DNA from: an uncultured Clostridia bacterium
Lineage (GTDB): Bacteria; Bacillota; Clostridia; UBA1381
Length of the DNA stretch: 64,000 bases
Direction: 5' to 3'
NCBI GenBank assembly: GCA_934454035.1
Contig: CAKSFY010000001.1
Location: forward strand, 80,009-144,008
Below the pieces are notes generated by a model, which saw only the letters and a program-made list of their open reading frames with translations, made no database searches and had not been told where the DNA came from. This document shows positions 16,696-25,117 of the stretch, in pieces (position 1 is the first letter of the stretch; the number at the start of each line of letters is the position of its first letter). Both the position numbers and the translations under genes were made by a program.

Positions 16696-18542
16696 TTATT
16701 TATCTCCCTTAAACACTTTTTTGCAATATCCTCCGCATCAAGTCCGCAAAGCTCGTCAAGCTCCGTACATTTTCCGTGAGTAATCGGTTTTCTCGGGAAT
16801 GCAAACTTTATCAGTCTTGCCGGATTCTTAATACTGCCTGCAATTATATCCGCAATTCCGCCGACCTCAGTATGATCTTCAATCACTGCGCAAAGTCCTG
16901 TTTTTTCAAGTGACGCACCGAGTGTATCCGTATCCGGCGGCATAACGGTTGAAAGCTCGATAAGCTCCGGTGAGATATTGTTCTCTTTCAAAAGCCTGCA
17001 CACTTTGTCGGCTGTAATCATCATTCTGCCGGAGGAAACGACAGTAATATCCGAACCGCGTTCAATAACCTTTGCCTTTGCAAATTCAAATTTCGGTGCT
17101 TTCTCATACTCTGCGCTGCCCCTCGGATATCTTATTGCTATCGGACCGTTATGATGCAGCACGGCATAGGTCAGCATTTGTTCAAGCTCATCAAAGCTTG
17201 ACGGAGACAGCACTGTCATATTCGGCATATGCGAAAGATATGCAATATCGTAAAGTCCGTGATGCGTCTCACCGTCCGCTCCGACAATTCCGGCACGGTC
17301 TATGCAAAATACCACATGCAGATTTTGCAGACAGACATCGTGCAGAATCTGGTCGTAAGCGCGCTGAGCAAACGACGAATAAAGCGCCACTACCGGCGTA
17401 TACCCCGAAATTGCCATTCCTGCGGCGAATGTAACTGCATGCTGCTCGGCTATGCCGACATCAAAAAATCTGTTTTTATAAATTTCGGCAAAATCACCCA
17501 AGCCGGTTCCTATCGGCATTGCAGCCGTAATAGCGACAACCTTTTTATGTTTTTCGGCAATTTCGCACAGTTTATTTCCGAAAACCTGCGAATAATCAAG
17601 CGTAGCAGGCTTTATTACATTTTCGGAATCGGCATCAAAGTTGGAAACGCCGTGAAAATACTGCGGATTCTGTTCGGCAGGCGCATACCCTTTTCCTTTT
17701 TTTGTATGAATGTGCAAAAGAATCGGCTTTTGCGATTCCTTGGCTATCGTAAGCGCATTGCAAAGCGCATTTATGTTGTGTCCGTCCACAGGACCTATAT
17801 ATTCAAACCCCAAATCGTCAAATATTGTCGGCGGCACAACCATATTGCGTACAATTCTTTTTGCATGTCTTATAAATGCCGCCAAAGCATTGCCGCATAG
17901 CGGAATCTTCGACAAGAATTTTTCGGTACGTTTTTTTGATTTATAATACCCCGGTTTTGACCGCAGATTTCTTAAATATTTGGATATCGCTCCCACATTT
18001 TTGGATATTGACATGGCGTTATCGTTAAGTATAAGGATAAGACCGGTATTTTTATGACCTGCGTCATTAAGAGCCTCATAAAGCATACCTCCTGTCAGTG
18101 CACCGTCGCCGAACACCGCAATTACCTTTTCGTCTCCGCCCGACAAATCACGTGCTCTTGCCATTCCGAGCGCGGCTGAAACGGAGGTTGAGCTGTGACC
18201 TGTGTTAAAGCAATCATACTCACTTTCCGACGTCTTTGGAAAACCGCTCATTCCGCCGAACTTGCGCAGAGTCTTAAAGCCGTCTTTTCTGCCGCTTAAA
18301 ATTTTATGTACATAAGACTGGTGCCCCACATCCCAAACAAGCTTGTCCTTCGGGAAATCAAAAACCTTATAAAGAGCTATCGTAAGCTCTACCACTCCCA
18401 AATTCGACGCTAAGTGTCCGCCTGTTTCGGCAACGCTTCTTATCAGAAATTCTCTTATTTCCGCAGCAAGCTGCCTGCATTCGGCAGCGGACAGATTCTT
18501 GACATCGTGCCCTATATTTGTATCGTCTAAATAATTCGACAT
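16692..18542 (-). CDS. dxs: 1-deoxy-D-xylulose-5-phosphate synthase
   Basis: 616 residues, the normal length for DXS, the thiamine-diphosphate enzyme that makes DXP from pyruvate and glyceraldehyde 3-phosphate at the entry of the MEP pathway. Motifs: AETGGHLASNLGVVELTIAL, the ThDP site GDGALTGGMLYEALNDAG...LILNDN, the second domain GIAEQHAVTFAAGMA with the catalytic glutamate, and IDRAGIVGADGETHHG. The start has GAGGG about 9 bases upstream and a good promoter. It is the first gene of the dxs-tlyA-ispE-comF unit. Confidence 0.97.
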   Translation of the reverse strand: MSNYLDDTNIGHDVKNLSAAECRQLAAEIREFLIRSVAETGGHLASNLGVVELTIALYKVFDFPKDKLVWDVGHQSYVHKILSGRKDGFKTLRKFGGMSGFPKTSESEYDCFNTGHSSTSVSAALGMARARDLSGGDEKVIAVFGDGALTGGMLYEALNDAGHKNTGLILILNDNAMSISKNVGAISKYLRNLRSKPGYYKSKKRTEKFLSKIPLCGNALAAFIRHAKRIVRNMVVPPTIFDDLGFEYIGPVDGHNINALCNALTIAKESQKPILLHIHTKKGKGYAPAEQNPQYFHGVSNFDADSENVIKPATLDYSQVFGNKLCEIAEKHKKVVAITAAMPIGTGLGDFAEIYKNRFFDVGIAEQHAVTFAAGMAISGYTPVVALYSSFAQRAYDQILHDVCLQNLHVVFCIDRAGIVGADGETHHGLYDIAYLSHMPNMTVLSPSSFDELEQMLTYAVLHHNGPIAIRYPRGSAEYEKAPKFEFAKAKVIERGSDITVVSSGRMMITADKVCRLLKENNISPELIELSTVMPPDTDTLGASLEKTGLCAVIEDHTEVGGIADIIAGSIKNPARLIKFAFPRKPITHGKCTELDELCGLDAEDIAKKCLREINK

Positions 18543-18575
18543 CTCTATTACCCTCTGAAATAATTTATCATACTA

Positions 18576-18604
18576 ATTATATCATGCTTTATTCTCTTTG
18601 TAAA
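18576..18604 (-). promoter_or_regulatory. Sigma-A promoter of dxs
   Basis: On the minus strand TTTACA (18599-18604), a 17-bp spacer and TATAAT (18576-18581), about 35 bases before the dxs start. Confidence 0.8.
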
Positions 18605-18630
18605 GACAAATAATACTCAAATTTAACAAA

Positions 18631-18666
18631 AAAATCACTTCAGAAGCTTGCTCCCGAAGTGATTTT
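18631..18666. terminator. Bidirectional terminator between pnuC and dxs
   Basis: AAAATCACTTC (18631-18641) pairs with GAAGTGATTTT (18656-18666), flanked by A and T runs on both sides. It ends pnuC transcription just before the dxs promoter. Confidence 0.85.
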
Positions 18667-18669
18667 TTA

Positions 18670-19458
18670 TTAAAAGAAATTTTTATCCAATGCTTCCTCT
18701 TCAGCATGTGATTTGATATATTTTGTCCATTTAATATATCCGTATGTCGAATTGGTGAGATACCCTGCCTTAAGTACCAAAAGTACCCATTGACCCGAAA
18801 GAATATTTATTGCGGCTTCCAGCAGCGAGCATATGTACCAGGCTATCCACTGCTCTCTGATTCTCAAAAGTATAAATACTCCGTTCGCAATGCCGACCGC
18901 CGAAGCGCAGGCATCAAGATAGCAAACCACATTTTCTATAAGCTCGTTTCCGCCGAAAAGGTCTGTTCCTATTTCCAGAGTTGTAAGGAAATAGCCTATT
19001 CCTATCGTCCACAAAACTATTCCGGCTATTATCAGAACCTCTGCCCAGCCGCTGAGCTTTCTTACCTTTGTAAGCTCCTCTTCCTGTCTGTCCGGATGTC
19101 TGTGCCAATTGATAAAGCTTATTATATCAATAGGAATCCAGAAAAACAAGGTTGAAGCCATTGTTGCAAATCTGTAGGAAAGAACAACGCAGATAAGTAT
19201 CTCAGTTACTTCCACAAACAAAGAAACTATAAAGTTCCATTTACTTTGCTTCGATATCAGAAGTTCGCACAAAATGTTTAAAAATATATCCGCCAGATAC
19301 AGAGCCATTATCAGTCCGCCGTTCACTCCGTTTACATCCTCTTCGGGGAACAGAATTGCAATCACAACCGACAGTATTAATATCGAGAAAAACCAAATTT
19401 TCTCATATGTAGTAAAATAGCTCCATAAATCTCTCATTTTTTGTTTAAGTTTTGTCAT
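18670..19458 (-). CDS. pnuC: PnuC-family vitamin/nucleoside transporter
   Basis: 262 residues with about seven hydrophobic segments. The C-terminal half has EQWIAWYICSLLEAAINI and YLTNSTYGYIKWTK, which correspond to the tryptophan-containing motifs of PnuC facilitators. PnuC proteins take up nicotinamide riboside. Close relatives take up thiamine, riboflavin or deoxynucleosides, so the substrate is inferred only to family level. No salvage kinase (NadR) lies nearby. The gene has its own promoter and a leader of about 110 bases that may carry an RNA control element. It ends in a bidirectional terminator. Confidence 0.82.
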   Translation of the reverse strand: MTKLKQKMRDLWSYFTTYEKIWFFSILILSVVIAILFPEEDVNGVNGGLIMALYLADIFLNILCELLISKQSKWNFIVSLFVEVTEILICVVLSYRFATMASTLFFWIPIDIISFINWHRHPDRQEEELTKVRKLSGWAEVLIIAGIVLWTIGIGYFLTTLEIGTDLFGGNELIENVVCYLDACASAVGIANGVFILLRIREQWIAWYICSLLEAAINILSGQWVLLVLKAGYLTNSTYGYIKWTKYIKSHAEEEALDKNFF

Positions 19459-19567
19459 CTGTATTTCTCCTTGTATTATAAATTCTAAAGCCGTTTTAAG
19501 CTTTAATCACGGAGAAGCGCCGATGCAGCTTTGGTCAAAAAAAGCCATTAATAAAAACCCCCCTGTC
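19459..19567 (-). promoter_or_regulatory. Unidentified 5' leader of pnuC
   Basis: The transcript from the promoter at 19574-19602 should carry about 110 untranslated bases. They include a G run (GGGGGG at 19558-19563 on the minus strand) and a small CGG/CCG stem in GCATCGGCGCTTCTCCG. Two AAGCT/AGCTT-type complements flank that stem. PnuC genes are frequent riboswitch targets, but no known class (TPP, FMN, NAD) could be matched by eye. Confidence 0.4.
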
Positions 19568-19573
19568 TTTTTT

Positions 19574-19602
19574 ATTATACACTATTTTTTCTTATTTGTC
19601 TA
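19574..19602 (-). promoter_or_regulatory. Sigma-A promoter of pnuC
   Basis: On the minus strand TAGACA (19597-19602), a 17-bp spacer and a perfect TATAAT (19574-19579). The first three bases of the -35 element are the TAG stop codon of the upstream deacetylase gene. Confidence 0.82.
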
Positions 19603-20355
19603 CCCCTCATTTTTATGTTGTCTGCCTGCTGCGTCAATTGTGTAATTATCCTCATAAATAAGGTCCGAAACAGGAACAAGTGTATAGCTTTCTTTAAGTT
19701 TCGGAACAAGCTCCTCCAATGCATTGGCAGTAAATTCCGTTCCGTTGTGCATAAGTATTATGTCGCCCGGCGACACTCTTTTTAAAACCCTTGCCGCGAT
19801 TTCTTCCGCAGATTTTGCTTTATAGTCAAGACTGTCCGTCTGCCACTGAATATAAATCCGACCCGATTCGTCACAGGCGGTTACAACATCGTTTGTGTAT
19901 TCGCCGTATGCCGCGCGGAAATATTTAACCGGCTTACCCGTAATTGCACTTATTACATCATCTGCTTTCTTCATATCCGACAGAATATCCTGCTTTGACA
20001 TTTTTGCATAATGTGCATGGTTATATGAGTGATTGCCTATTTCAAAGCCTGCCGCATCAATCTTTTTTACCGCTTGGGGATATTTTTCCGCCCAGTCGCC
20101 GACTGCAAAAAAAGTTGCTCCGACATTGTTTCCTTTTAAGATTTCAATTATTCGGTCTATATCCGAATCGTTCCATGCGCAGTTAAAGGTCAGCGCAATT
20201 TTATTGTCATCGCGCTCTACCGAATAAATCGGAATTTCTCTTTCTCCGACCTTGAACGTTTCGGCAATTTTATTGCCGCCGGCGCACAAACCTATGCAAA
20301 GCATTACAATAAGCGTCCATAAAAGAAATCTTTTTAAATCAAATACAAAATACAT
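19600..20355 (-). CDS. Polysaccharide deacetylase, PdaB-like sporulation type
   Basis: About 251 residues. An N-terminal membrane anchor (FLLWTLIVMLCIGLCAGG) precedes a NodB deacetylase domain of about 200 residues. Motif 2, the metal-binding H-S-Y-N-H, is present in EIGNHSYNHAHY. FRAAYGEY is motif 3 and ILMHNG motif 5. Motif 1 is changed: where classical enzymes have TFDDGP this one has ALTFNCAW, as in PdaB-like sporulation proteins. Catalytic activity is therefore uncertain. PdaB is needed for spore cortex maintenance in Bacillus. ATG 20355 has GGAGGAAAGAT directly upstream. Confidence 0.85.
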   Translation of the reverse strand: MYFVFDLKRFLLWTLIVMLCIGLCAGGNKIAETFKVGEREIPIYSVERDDNKIALTFNCAWNDSDIDRIIEILKGNNVGATFFAVGDWAEKYPQAVKKIDAAGFEIGNHSYNHAHYAKMSKQDILSDMKKADDVISAITGKPVKYFRAAYGEYTNDVVTACDESGRIYIQWQTDSLDYKAKSAEEIAARVLKRVSPGDIILMHNGTEFTANALEELVPKLKESYTLVPVSDLIYEDNYTIDAAGRQHKNEG

Positions 20356-20390
20356 ATCTTTCCTCCGATAAAAAATATTATATTTTCCGC

Positions 20391-20419
20391 TTGCCAAATA
20401 TACGCATTAATGATATACT
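20391..20419 (+). promoter_or_regulatory. Sigma-A promoter of the esterase-rimM-trmD unit
   Basis: TTGCCA (20391-20396), a 17-bp spacer and TATACT (20414-20419), about 34 bases before the esterase start. Confidence 0.7.
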
Positions 20420-20452
20420 ATTGATATACTATATGGAAAGATGTGTGTTTTT

Positions 20453-21130
20453 ATGAAACAAGAAATCAAAACTTACAAAAATTTCACTTATGTTTTGTGT
20501 CTGCCCGACAATTTTGACCCGGGCAAGAAATATCCCGTAATCCTGCAGCTGCACGGTGCAGGCGGCAGAGGAAGCGATATTTCGGTTCTGCTTACACATC
20601 CGTTCTGCGAAGAGAGCGCAAAATTCAAAGATTTTGAGTTTGTTTCGGTTCTGCCGCAATGCCCTGCCGACATAACCTGGTTTGCCGTCTTTGAACAGCT
20701 TATGGACTTTACAAAATATATTTACAATTCCGATTTTACCGATAAAAAACATTTTTATTGCATGGGTGCAAGCATGGGCGGCTACGGCACATGGGAGCTT
20801 GCAATGCAGCTGCCGGAGCTTTTTGCGGCAATTGTTCCCGTATGCGGCGGAGGAATGTACTGGAATGCCGGCAGGCTTAAAAACGTTCCCGTATGGGCGT
20901 TTCACGGCGGAAAGGACGGCTGCGTATTTCCTGAGGAAAGCAAAAAAATGGTTGACGCGGTCAACGCAAACGGCGGCAGCGCAAAGCTGACAATATATCC
21001 CGAAAACGATCACAACGCATGGTCAGACACTTACTCAAACATAGAAGTATTTAAATGGCTTCTTTCTTGTGAAAAGACGGATACCTCCACTGCCGAGAAC
21101 AAATATACCGATTGTGAAATTTACGGATAA
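20453..21130 (+). CDS. Alpha/beta-hydrolase, esterase/prolyl-oligopeptidase type
   Basis: About 225 residues of the alpha/beta hydrolase fold, with no signal peptide. The family start is VILQLHGAGGRGSD. The nucleophile elbow is GASMGGYGTWELAM (Ser near residue 105). The acid is probably the Asp in HGGKDGCVF and the histidine is in NDHNAW. It resembles small carboxylesterases of the PHB-depolymerase/phospholipase-like group with a conserved YGTW after the elbow. Its substrate is unknown. ATG 20453 was preferred to ATG 20441, which lies directly on GGAAAG. It is 12 bases upstream of rimM and probably cotranscribed. Confidence 0.83.
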   Translation: MKQEIKTYKNFTYVLCLPDNFDPGKKYPVILQLHGAGGRGSDISVLLTHPFCEESAKFKDFEFVSVLPQCPADITWFAVFEQLMDFTKYIYNSDFTDKKHFYCMGASMGGYGTWELAMQLPELFAAIVPVCGGGMYWNAGRLKNVPVWAFHGGKDGCVFPEESKKMVDAVNANGGSAKLTIYPENDHNAWSDTYSNIEVFKWLLSCEKTDTSTAENKYTDCEIYG

Positions 21131-21142
21131 GGAGAAATTGAC

Positions 21143-21652
21143 ATGGATCTGCTTGAAGTCGGAAAAATATTAAACACGCACGGGTTAAGAGGCGAGGTAA
21201 AGGTAGCCGCATGGACGGACACACCCGATGTTTTTGAGGATTTGACTACCGTTTATATTAAGAAAAAAAATGAATATATACCGCTTACCGTCGGAAATAT
21301 CAAGTATCAGAAAAATAATTTGATTGTAAAATTCAAAGAACTTTCGGACATAAATGAAGCCGAGCCTTTGAAAAATCAAATTCTGTTTGCCGAAAGATCC
21401 GATTTGGGCGAGCTTGAGGACGGAGTTTATTATATTGCGGACCTTATCGGAATTACCGTCACGAAAGAGGACGGCGAAGTTCTGGGAAAAATAAAGGACG
21501 TTATGCAAACCGGCGCAAACGATATTTATGTAGTTTCACGGGAGGGGAAAAAGGATTTGCTTATTCCTGTTCTTCCCGATGTCGTTCTGTCGGTCGATAT
21601 AGCTGAAAAAAAGGCAGTCGTCCGCCTGTTGGAGGGGCTTGAGGATTTATGA
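21143..21652 (+). CDS. rimM: Ribosome maturation factor RimM
   Basis: 169 residues. An N-terminal beta-barrel (LEVGKILNTHGLRGEVKVAAW) and a C-terminal PRC barrel (YYIADLIGITVTKEDGEVLG...LLIPVLPDVV) are the two RimM domains. The protein binds S19 and helps mature the 3' domain of the 30S subunit. GGAG lies 8 bases before the start. It overlaps trmD by 4 bases, the usual arrangement, but the rpsP and KH-domain genes that often precede rimM are replaced here by an esterase. Confidence 0.95.
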   Translation: MDLLEVGKILNTHGLRGEVKVAAWTDTPDVFEDLTTVYIKKKNEYIPLTVGNIKYQKNNLIVKFKELSDINEAEPLKNQILFAERSDLGELEDGVYYIADLIGITVTKEDGEVLGKIKDVMQTGANDIYVVSREGKKDLLIPVLPDVVLSVDIAEKKAVVRLLEGLEDL

Positions 21653-22392
21653 TACGATTCGATGTGCTGACCTTATTCCCCGATATGTTCAAGGCAGTTC
21701 TCGGCGACAGCATAATAAAACGCGCCGCAGAAAAGGGCATTATCGAGATGAATTTTATAAACATTCGGGATTTTTCAAAAAACAAGCATAAAAAAACAGA
21801 CGATTATCCGTATAGCGGAGGCGGCGGAATGCTTATGACTCCGCAACCCTTGTACGATGCATACCAAAGCGTTGCCGAGGGACTCGGCTATAAGCCGTAC
21901 ACAATATATATGTCGCCGTGCGGAGAAGTTTTTAATCAAAAATGCGCCGTAACGCTTTCCGAAAAAGAACACATAGTAATAATCTGCGGACACTATGAGG
22001 GCATAGATCAGCGAATTATCGATATGCTCGTTGACTGCGAGATTTCAATCGGTGATTTTGTACTGACCGGCGGCGAAATCCCTGCAATGGCGGTTATTGA
22101 CGCTGTTTCAAGAATGATTCCCGGGGTGCTTTCCTCCGAAAGTTCCTATCAAAACGAAAGTCACTACTCCGGACTTTTGGAATATCCGCAGTACACACGT
22201 CCCGAGGAATTTATGGGACGAAAAATTCCCGATGTGCTGATTTCGGGGAATCATGCAAAAATAGATAAATGGAAACGTAAGGAATCAATTAAAAGAACAC
22301 TTTTGAAAAGACCGGATATGCTTTACTCCGCCGAGCTTTCCGAAAAAGAAAGAGAATACGTAAAAAGCTTAAAAAAAGACCTCTCACTCTAA
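21649..22392 (+). CDS. trmD: tRNA (guanine-37 N1)-methyltransferase
   Basis: 247 residues. TrmD methylates G37 next to the anticodon and prevents frameshifting. The SPOUT knot motifs are visible: DDYPYSGGGGMLMTPQPLYDA, ICGHYEGIDQRI, and ISIGDFVLTGGEIPAMAVIDA with the SAM-binding loop. PEEFMGRKIPDVLISGNHAKI follows with the catalytic region. The start is coupled to rimM. The stop codon lies within the terminator hairpin that also serves the RNase P RNA gene on the opposite strand. Confidence 0.96.
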   Translation: MIRFDVLTLFPDMFKAVLGDSIIKRAAEKGIIEMNFINIRDFSKNKHKKTDDYPYSGGGGMLMTPQPLYDAYQSVAEGLGYKPYTIYMSPCGEVFNQKCAVTLSEKEHIVIICGHYEGIDQRIIDMLVDCEISIGDFVLTGGEIPAMAVIDAVSRMIPGVLSSESSYQNESHYSGLLEYPQYTRPEEFMGRKIPDVLISGNHAKIDKWKRKESIKRTLLKRPDMLYSAELSEKEREYVKSLKKDLSL

Positions 22393-22408
22393 AATGAGAG
22401 GATTTTTT
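22380..22408. terminator. Bidirectional terminator shared by trmD and rnpB
   Basis: CCTCTCA (22380-22386) pairs with TGAGAGG (22395-22401). A T run follows on the plus strand (22403-22408), and an A run on the left gives a T run on the minus strand. Confidence 0.88.
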
Positions 22409-22423
22409 CATATAAAAGAGCAA

Positions 22424-22750
22424 GTCTGTAAGCCGGGTTCTGTATCGGACGATTATCTATCTGTGACGCATAATTACTTATGCGTTCATGCCGCCGGTCG
22501 GAAAATGCCGAGCAAGCTTAATTTTCCTGTCGTGCGTTGCTTCGGGTGGGGTTTACACGGGAGGTCGGTCGCCCTGCTCCCTGTGCGCTCTTACCGCACA
22601 TTTCCACACTTACCCGATTGAATCGGGCGTTTATTTTCTGTTGCACTGTCCTTGGAGTCGCCTCCACCGGGTGTTACCCGGCACCCTGCTCTGTGAAGCC
22701 CGGACTTTCCTCATGCATAAAAATGCACGCAATCGTCTGACTTACTCAAT
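22424..22750 (-). ncRNA. rnpB: RNase P RNA (bacterial type)
   Basis: This is the catalytic RNA of RNase P, which trims tRNA 5' leaders. On the minus strand the 5' part carries GAGGAAAGTCCGGGCTTCAC, the universal CR-I region. It is followed by a GGTGCCGGGTAACACCCGG hairpin and by GACAGTGCAACAGAAA. The 3' end has ACAGAACCCGGCTTACAG, the universal CR-V region. The length is about 320 bases. A consensus promoter lies upstream and a terminator downstream. The ends are estimated to within about 10 bases. Confidence 0.95.
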
Positions 22751-22763
22751 ATATTATACTATT

Positions 22764-22792
22764 ATTATACCACGAGCCGCTGCCCGAGTCAA
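22764..22792 (-). promoter_or_regulatory. Sigma-A promoter of rnpB
   Basis: On the minus strand TTGACT (22787-22792), a 17-bp spacer and TATAAT (22764-22769). The -35 element begins only 3 bases after the argC stop codon. Confidence 0.88.
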
Positions 22793-22795
22793 GCA

Positions 22796-23833
22796 TTAAA
22801 GATAAAAGCCTGCTTTATCGAGCGAGGTTTTTTCGTCCAGTCCGAACATAAGATTCATATTCTGAACAGCCTGACCTGCCGCACCCTTTACGATATTGTC
22901 AAGCGCCGAAACAATTATCACTCTGTTAAGACGCTTATCCACGCATACTCCGATATCCACGAAATTGCTGCCTGCAACATGCTTTGTCTCGGGAAGCTCG
23001 CCGAGCTTTTTAACCCTTACAAAATATTCATCCTTATAAAAGTCCTCATATGCCTTGTGAACATCCTCAACCGAACGCGGAGTTTTCAAATTCATATAAA
23101 TTGTCGCAAGTATTCCCCTTTTCTGCGGAATAAGATGCGGCGTAAATGACAAAATTATATCCTCTCCGGCCGCATGAGAAAGTTCCTGTTCTATCTCCGA
23201 GGTATGTCTGTGAGTTGCAACCTTATAAGCCTTTGTGTTCTCGGTACATTCACAGAAATGATATGCAAGATTCAGCCCTCTGCCTGCGCCCGTAACTCCC
23301 GATTTAGCGTCTATGATTATATTTTTTGTATCTGCCCAGCCGTTTTTCAAAAGCGGATAGGCTCCCAGTATGGAACAGGTTGTATAGCAGCCGGGATTTC
23401 CGATAAGCCGAGCAGATTTAATTTTGTCTCTATGCAGCTCGCAAAGTCCGTAGACCGATTCCTTCAAAAGTTCGGGTGATGAATGCGGCTGCCCGTACCA
23501 TTCTTCATAAACTTTCGGGGCATCATAACGAAAATCGCCGCTTAAATCAATTACTTTAAGTCCTGCTTTAATAAGATCCGGAATCACCGTCTTTGACGCA
23601 CCGTGCGGCAGAGCGGTAAATGCAACATCACATTTTGAAATTTTGTCCATATCAAGCTCACTGCACTCCAAATCAAGTACATGTCCGAAATTCTGATAAA
23701 CTTCATTTATATTCTTTCCGTCAAAGCTCTGCGAACCCAAAAATTCTATACTTACCTCCGGATGGTTTGTTAAAAGGCGTACAAGCTCTATTCCTGCATA
23801 GCCTGTCGCTCCCAAAACCGCTGCTTTTATCAT
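22796..23833 (-). CDS. argC: N-acetyl-gamma-glutamyl-phosphate reductase
   Basis: About 345 residues. ArgC reduces N-acetylglutamyl phosphate to the semialdehyde with NADPH in arginine synthesis. The NADP loop is AAVLGATGYAGIELVRLL. The catalytic cysteine is in GNPGCYTTCSILGAYPLL, and LSGDFRYDAPKVYEEWYG is also diagnostic. The start at 23833 has AAAGGAG 8-9 bases upstream; the longer frame from 23857 would overlap the MBL gene. It is the last gene of the arg cluster, with argB, argJ and argG/H absent nearby. Confidence 0.95.
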   Translation of the reverse strand: MIKAAVLGATGYAGIELVRLLTNHPEVSIEFLGSQSFDGKNINEVYQNFGHVLDLECSELDMDKISKCDVAFTALPHGASKTVIPDLIKAGLKVIDLSGDFRYDAPKVYEEWYGQPHSSPELLKESVYGLCELHRDKIKSARLIGNPGCYTTCSILGAYPLLKNGWADTKNIIIDAKSGVTGAGRGLNLAYHFCECTENTKAYKVATHRHTSEIEQELSHAAGEDIILSFTPHLIPQKRGILATIYMNLKTPRSVEDVHKAYEDFYKDEYFVRVKKLGELPETKHVAGSNFVDIGVCVDKRLNRVIIVSALDNIVKGAAGQAVQNMNLMFGLDEKTSLDKAGFYL

Positions 23834-23847
23834 GACTTTTCTCTCCT

Positions 23848-24603
23848 TTATAAACATACTTTCATTCCGTCATATGCCGGAACAATACCGTGATTCTTTA
23901 ATATTTTTTCCAAATCTTCATGTGAATACTGCGAATATTTTGACATATGCGAAATCATTGTCTTTGAATTCGGTTTCATAAGCTCCAGCGACCTAAATGT
24001 TTCATTCATCTCTGCAATCATATTCAGATTATTATGCTCAAATATGCGATAATCACCCTTTTTGTCCGACAATGTTCCGTCAAATACAACAAGGTCATAT
24101 TTATACTTTCTTATCTCGTGCCAGCTTCTGCAAATAATCCACGCTCCGTCGCATCCCCAGAATATACATTTTTCTCCGTCTGAAATTATATAATGGAGCG
24201 GCTGCTCCGCACTGTCCGAAACCAAATGATTTGCCCCGACCGCAATAACGGTGTGATTTCCTATCTTCACTTCTTTATAAAGCGGCATAATCTTCTTTTC
24301 GGCTTTTATATCGCCGATGCGCGCCTCTGCGCCTTTATCAAACCATACTGTGGTATTTTTTTCAAAAAACCTGTTTATTGCACCCCTTGAATAATGGTCC
24401 TCATGCGTATGCGTTATCAGTACATTTTTGATGTTCTTCATATCAGCACCGTGTCTTTCGATATAATCCAAGGTATCATCGTTAAAGTCAATCAACAGGT
24501 CATCATTTATCATAACAGAAGTGCATCTTCTGAAAAATTCCCCGTCCGCACGTTTTTTTATATCCCAGTCTGCGGCGCCGGTTCCCATAAATAATATTTC
24601 CAT
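23848..24603 (-). CDS. MBL-fold metallo-hydrolase
   Basis: About 251 residues of the metallo-beta-lactamase fold, RNase Z/PhnP-like class. The metal motif is LITHTHEDHYS near residues 64-74. Further ligands are probably the H in AVGANHLV, the D in FWGCDGAW/VVFDGTLS, and the H in MISHMSKYSQYSHED. The substrate is not known; relatives act on cyclic phosphodiesters. It sits inside the arginine cluster between a GNAT gene and argC with almost no spacing. AGGAG precedes the start. It is not a recognised arginine enzyme. Confidence 0.8.
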   Translation of the reverse strand: MEILFMGTGAADWDIKKRADGEFFRRCTSVMINDDLLIDFNDDTLDYIERHGADMKNIKNVLITHTHEDHYSRGAINRFFEKNTTVWFDKGAEARIGDIKAEKKIMPLYKEVKIGNHTVIAVGANHLVSDSAEQPLHYIISDGEKCIFWGCDGAWIICRSWHEIRKYKYDLVVFDGTLSDKKGDYRIFEHNNLNMIAEMNETFRSLELMKPNSKTMISHMSKYSQYSHEDLEKILKNHGIVPAYDGMKVCL

Positions 24604-24604
24604 T

Positions 24605-25102
24605 TTATTTCTCCTCATAATCCTTTACCAAAAGCGCTCTTATATATCCCTTTGATTTGTCGGTGGAATCTATATAAAAGCCTCTGCCGTAGTAAAATCT
24701 TATCAGTGACGCAATTTTTGACGCTGTATGCAAGGATAGCTTTCTGACGCCCTGATCCATCATAATTTTATCCACAATATTCATAATGGATTTTCCGATA
24801 CCGTTATTCTGAGAGCTGATTTTTACTCCGAAACGGCTTAAATATGCAGTATGGTTTTCCTTATCTATAGCCAGGCGGACGCTTCCGACAGGGTCTCCGT
24901 CGGAAAAAGCAATGAGCACGATTTTACTTTTTAAGTCATTTTCAATATCCTCATATGTCTCATTGAGTGCAGGTGTACTCTCAACGCCGGCAAGCTCCCG
25001 ATATTTTATAAAAGCTTCATGCGTAATACTCATTATATCGGGAATATCGTCAAAATTTGCAACACGCACCTGAAAAAGCGTGGTAAACTCATAATTTTTC
25101 AA
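24605..25102 (-). CDS. GNAT-family N-acetyltransferase
   Basis: 165 residues of the GNAT fold. RVANFDDIPDIMSITHEAFIKY is the N-terminal helix region. The acetyl-CoA loop is in SSQNNGIGKSIMNIVDKI near residues 96-113, and IRFYYGRGFYI is the typical C-terminal strand. The start appears to be TTG at 25102, preceded by GGGGGG at good spacing. Its place between argF and the MBL/argC genes suggests a role tied to arginine or ornithine, for example as a glutamate or ornithine acetyltransferase, but this is only context-based inference. Confidence 0.78.
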   Translation of the reverse strand: MKNYEFTTLFQVRVANFDDIPDIMSITHEAFIKYRELAGVESTPALNETYEDIENDLKSKIVLIAFSDGDPVGSVRLAIDKENHTAYLSRFGVKISSQNNGIGKSIMNIVDKIMMDQGVRKLSLHTASKIASLIRFYYGRGFYIDSTDKSKGYIRALLVKDYEEK

Positions 25103-25117
25103 CGTTAATCCCCCCGA

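Noticed and set aside
19459..19567. Known NAD, TPP or FMN riboswitch before pnuC
   Set aside because: None of the conserved cores I know could be placed by eye. It is listed as unidentified.
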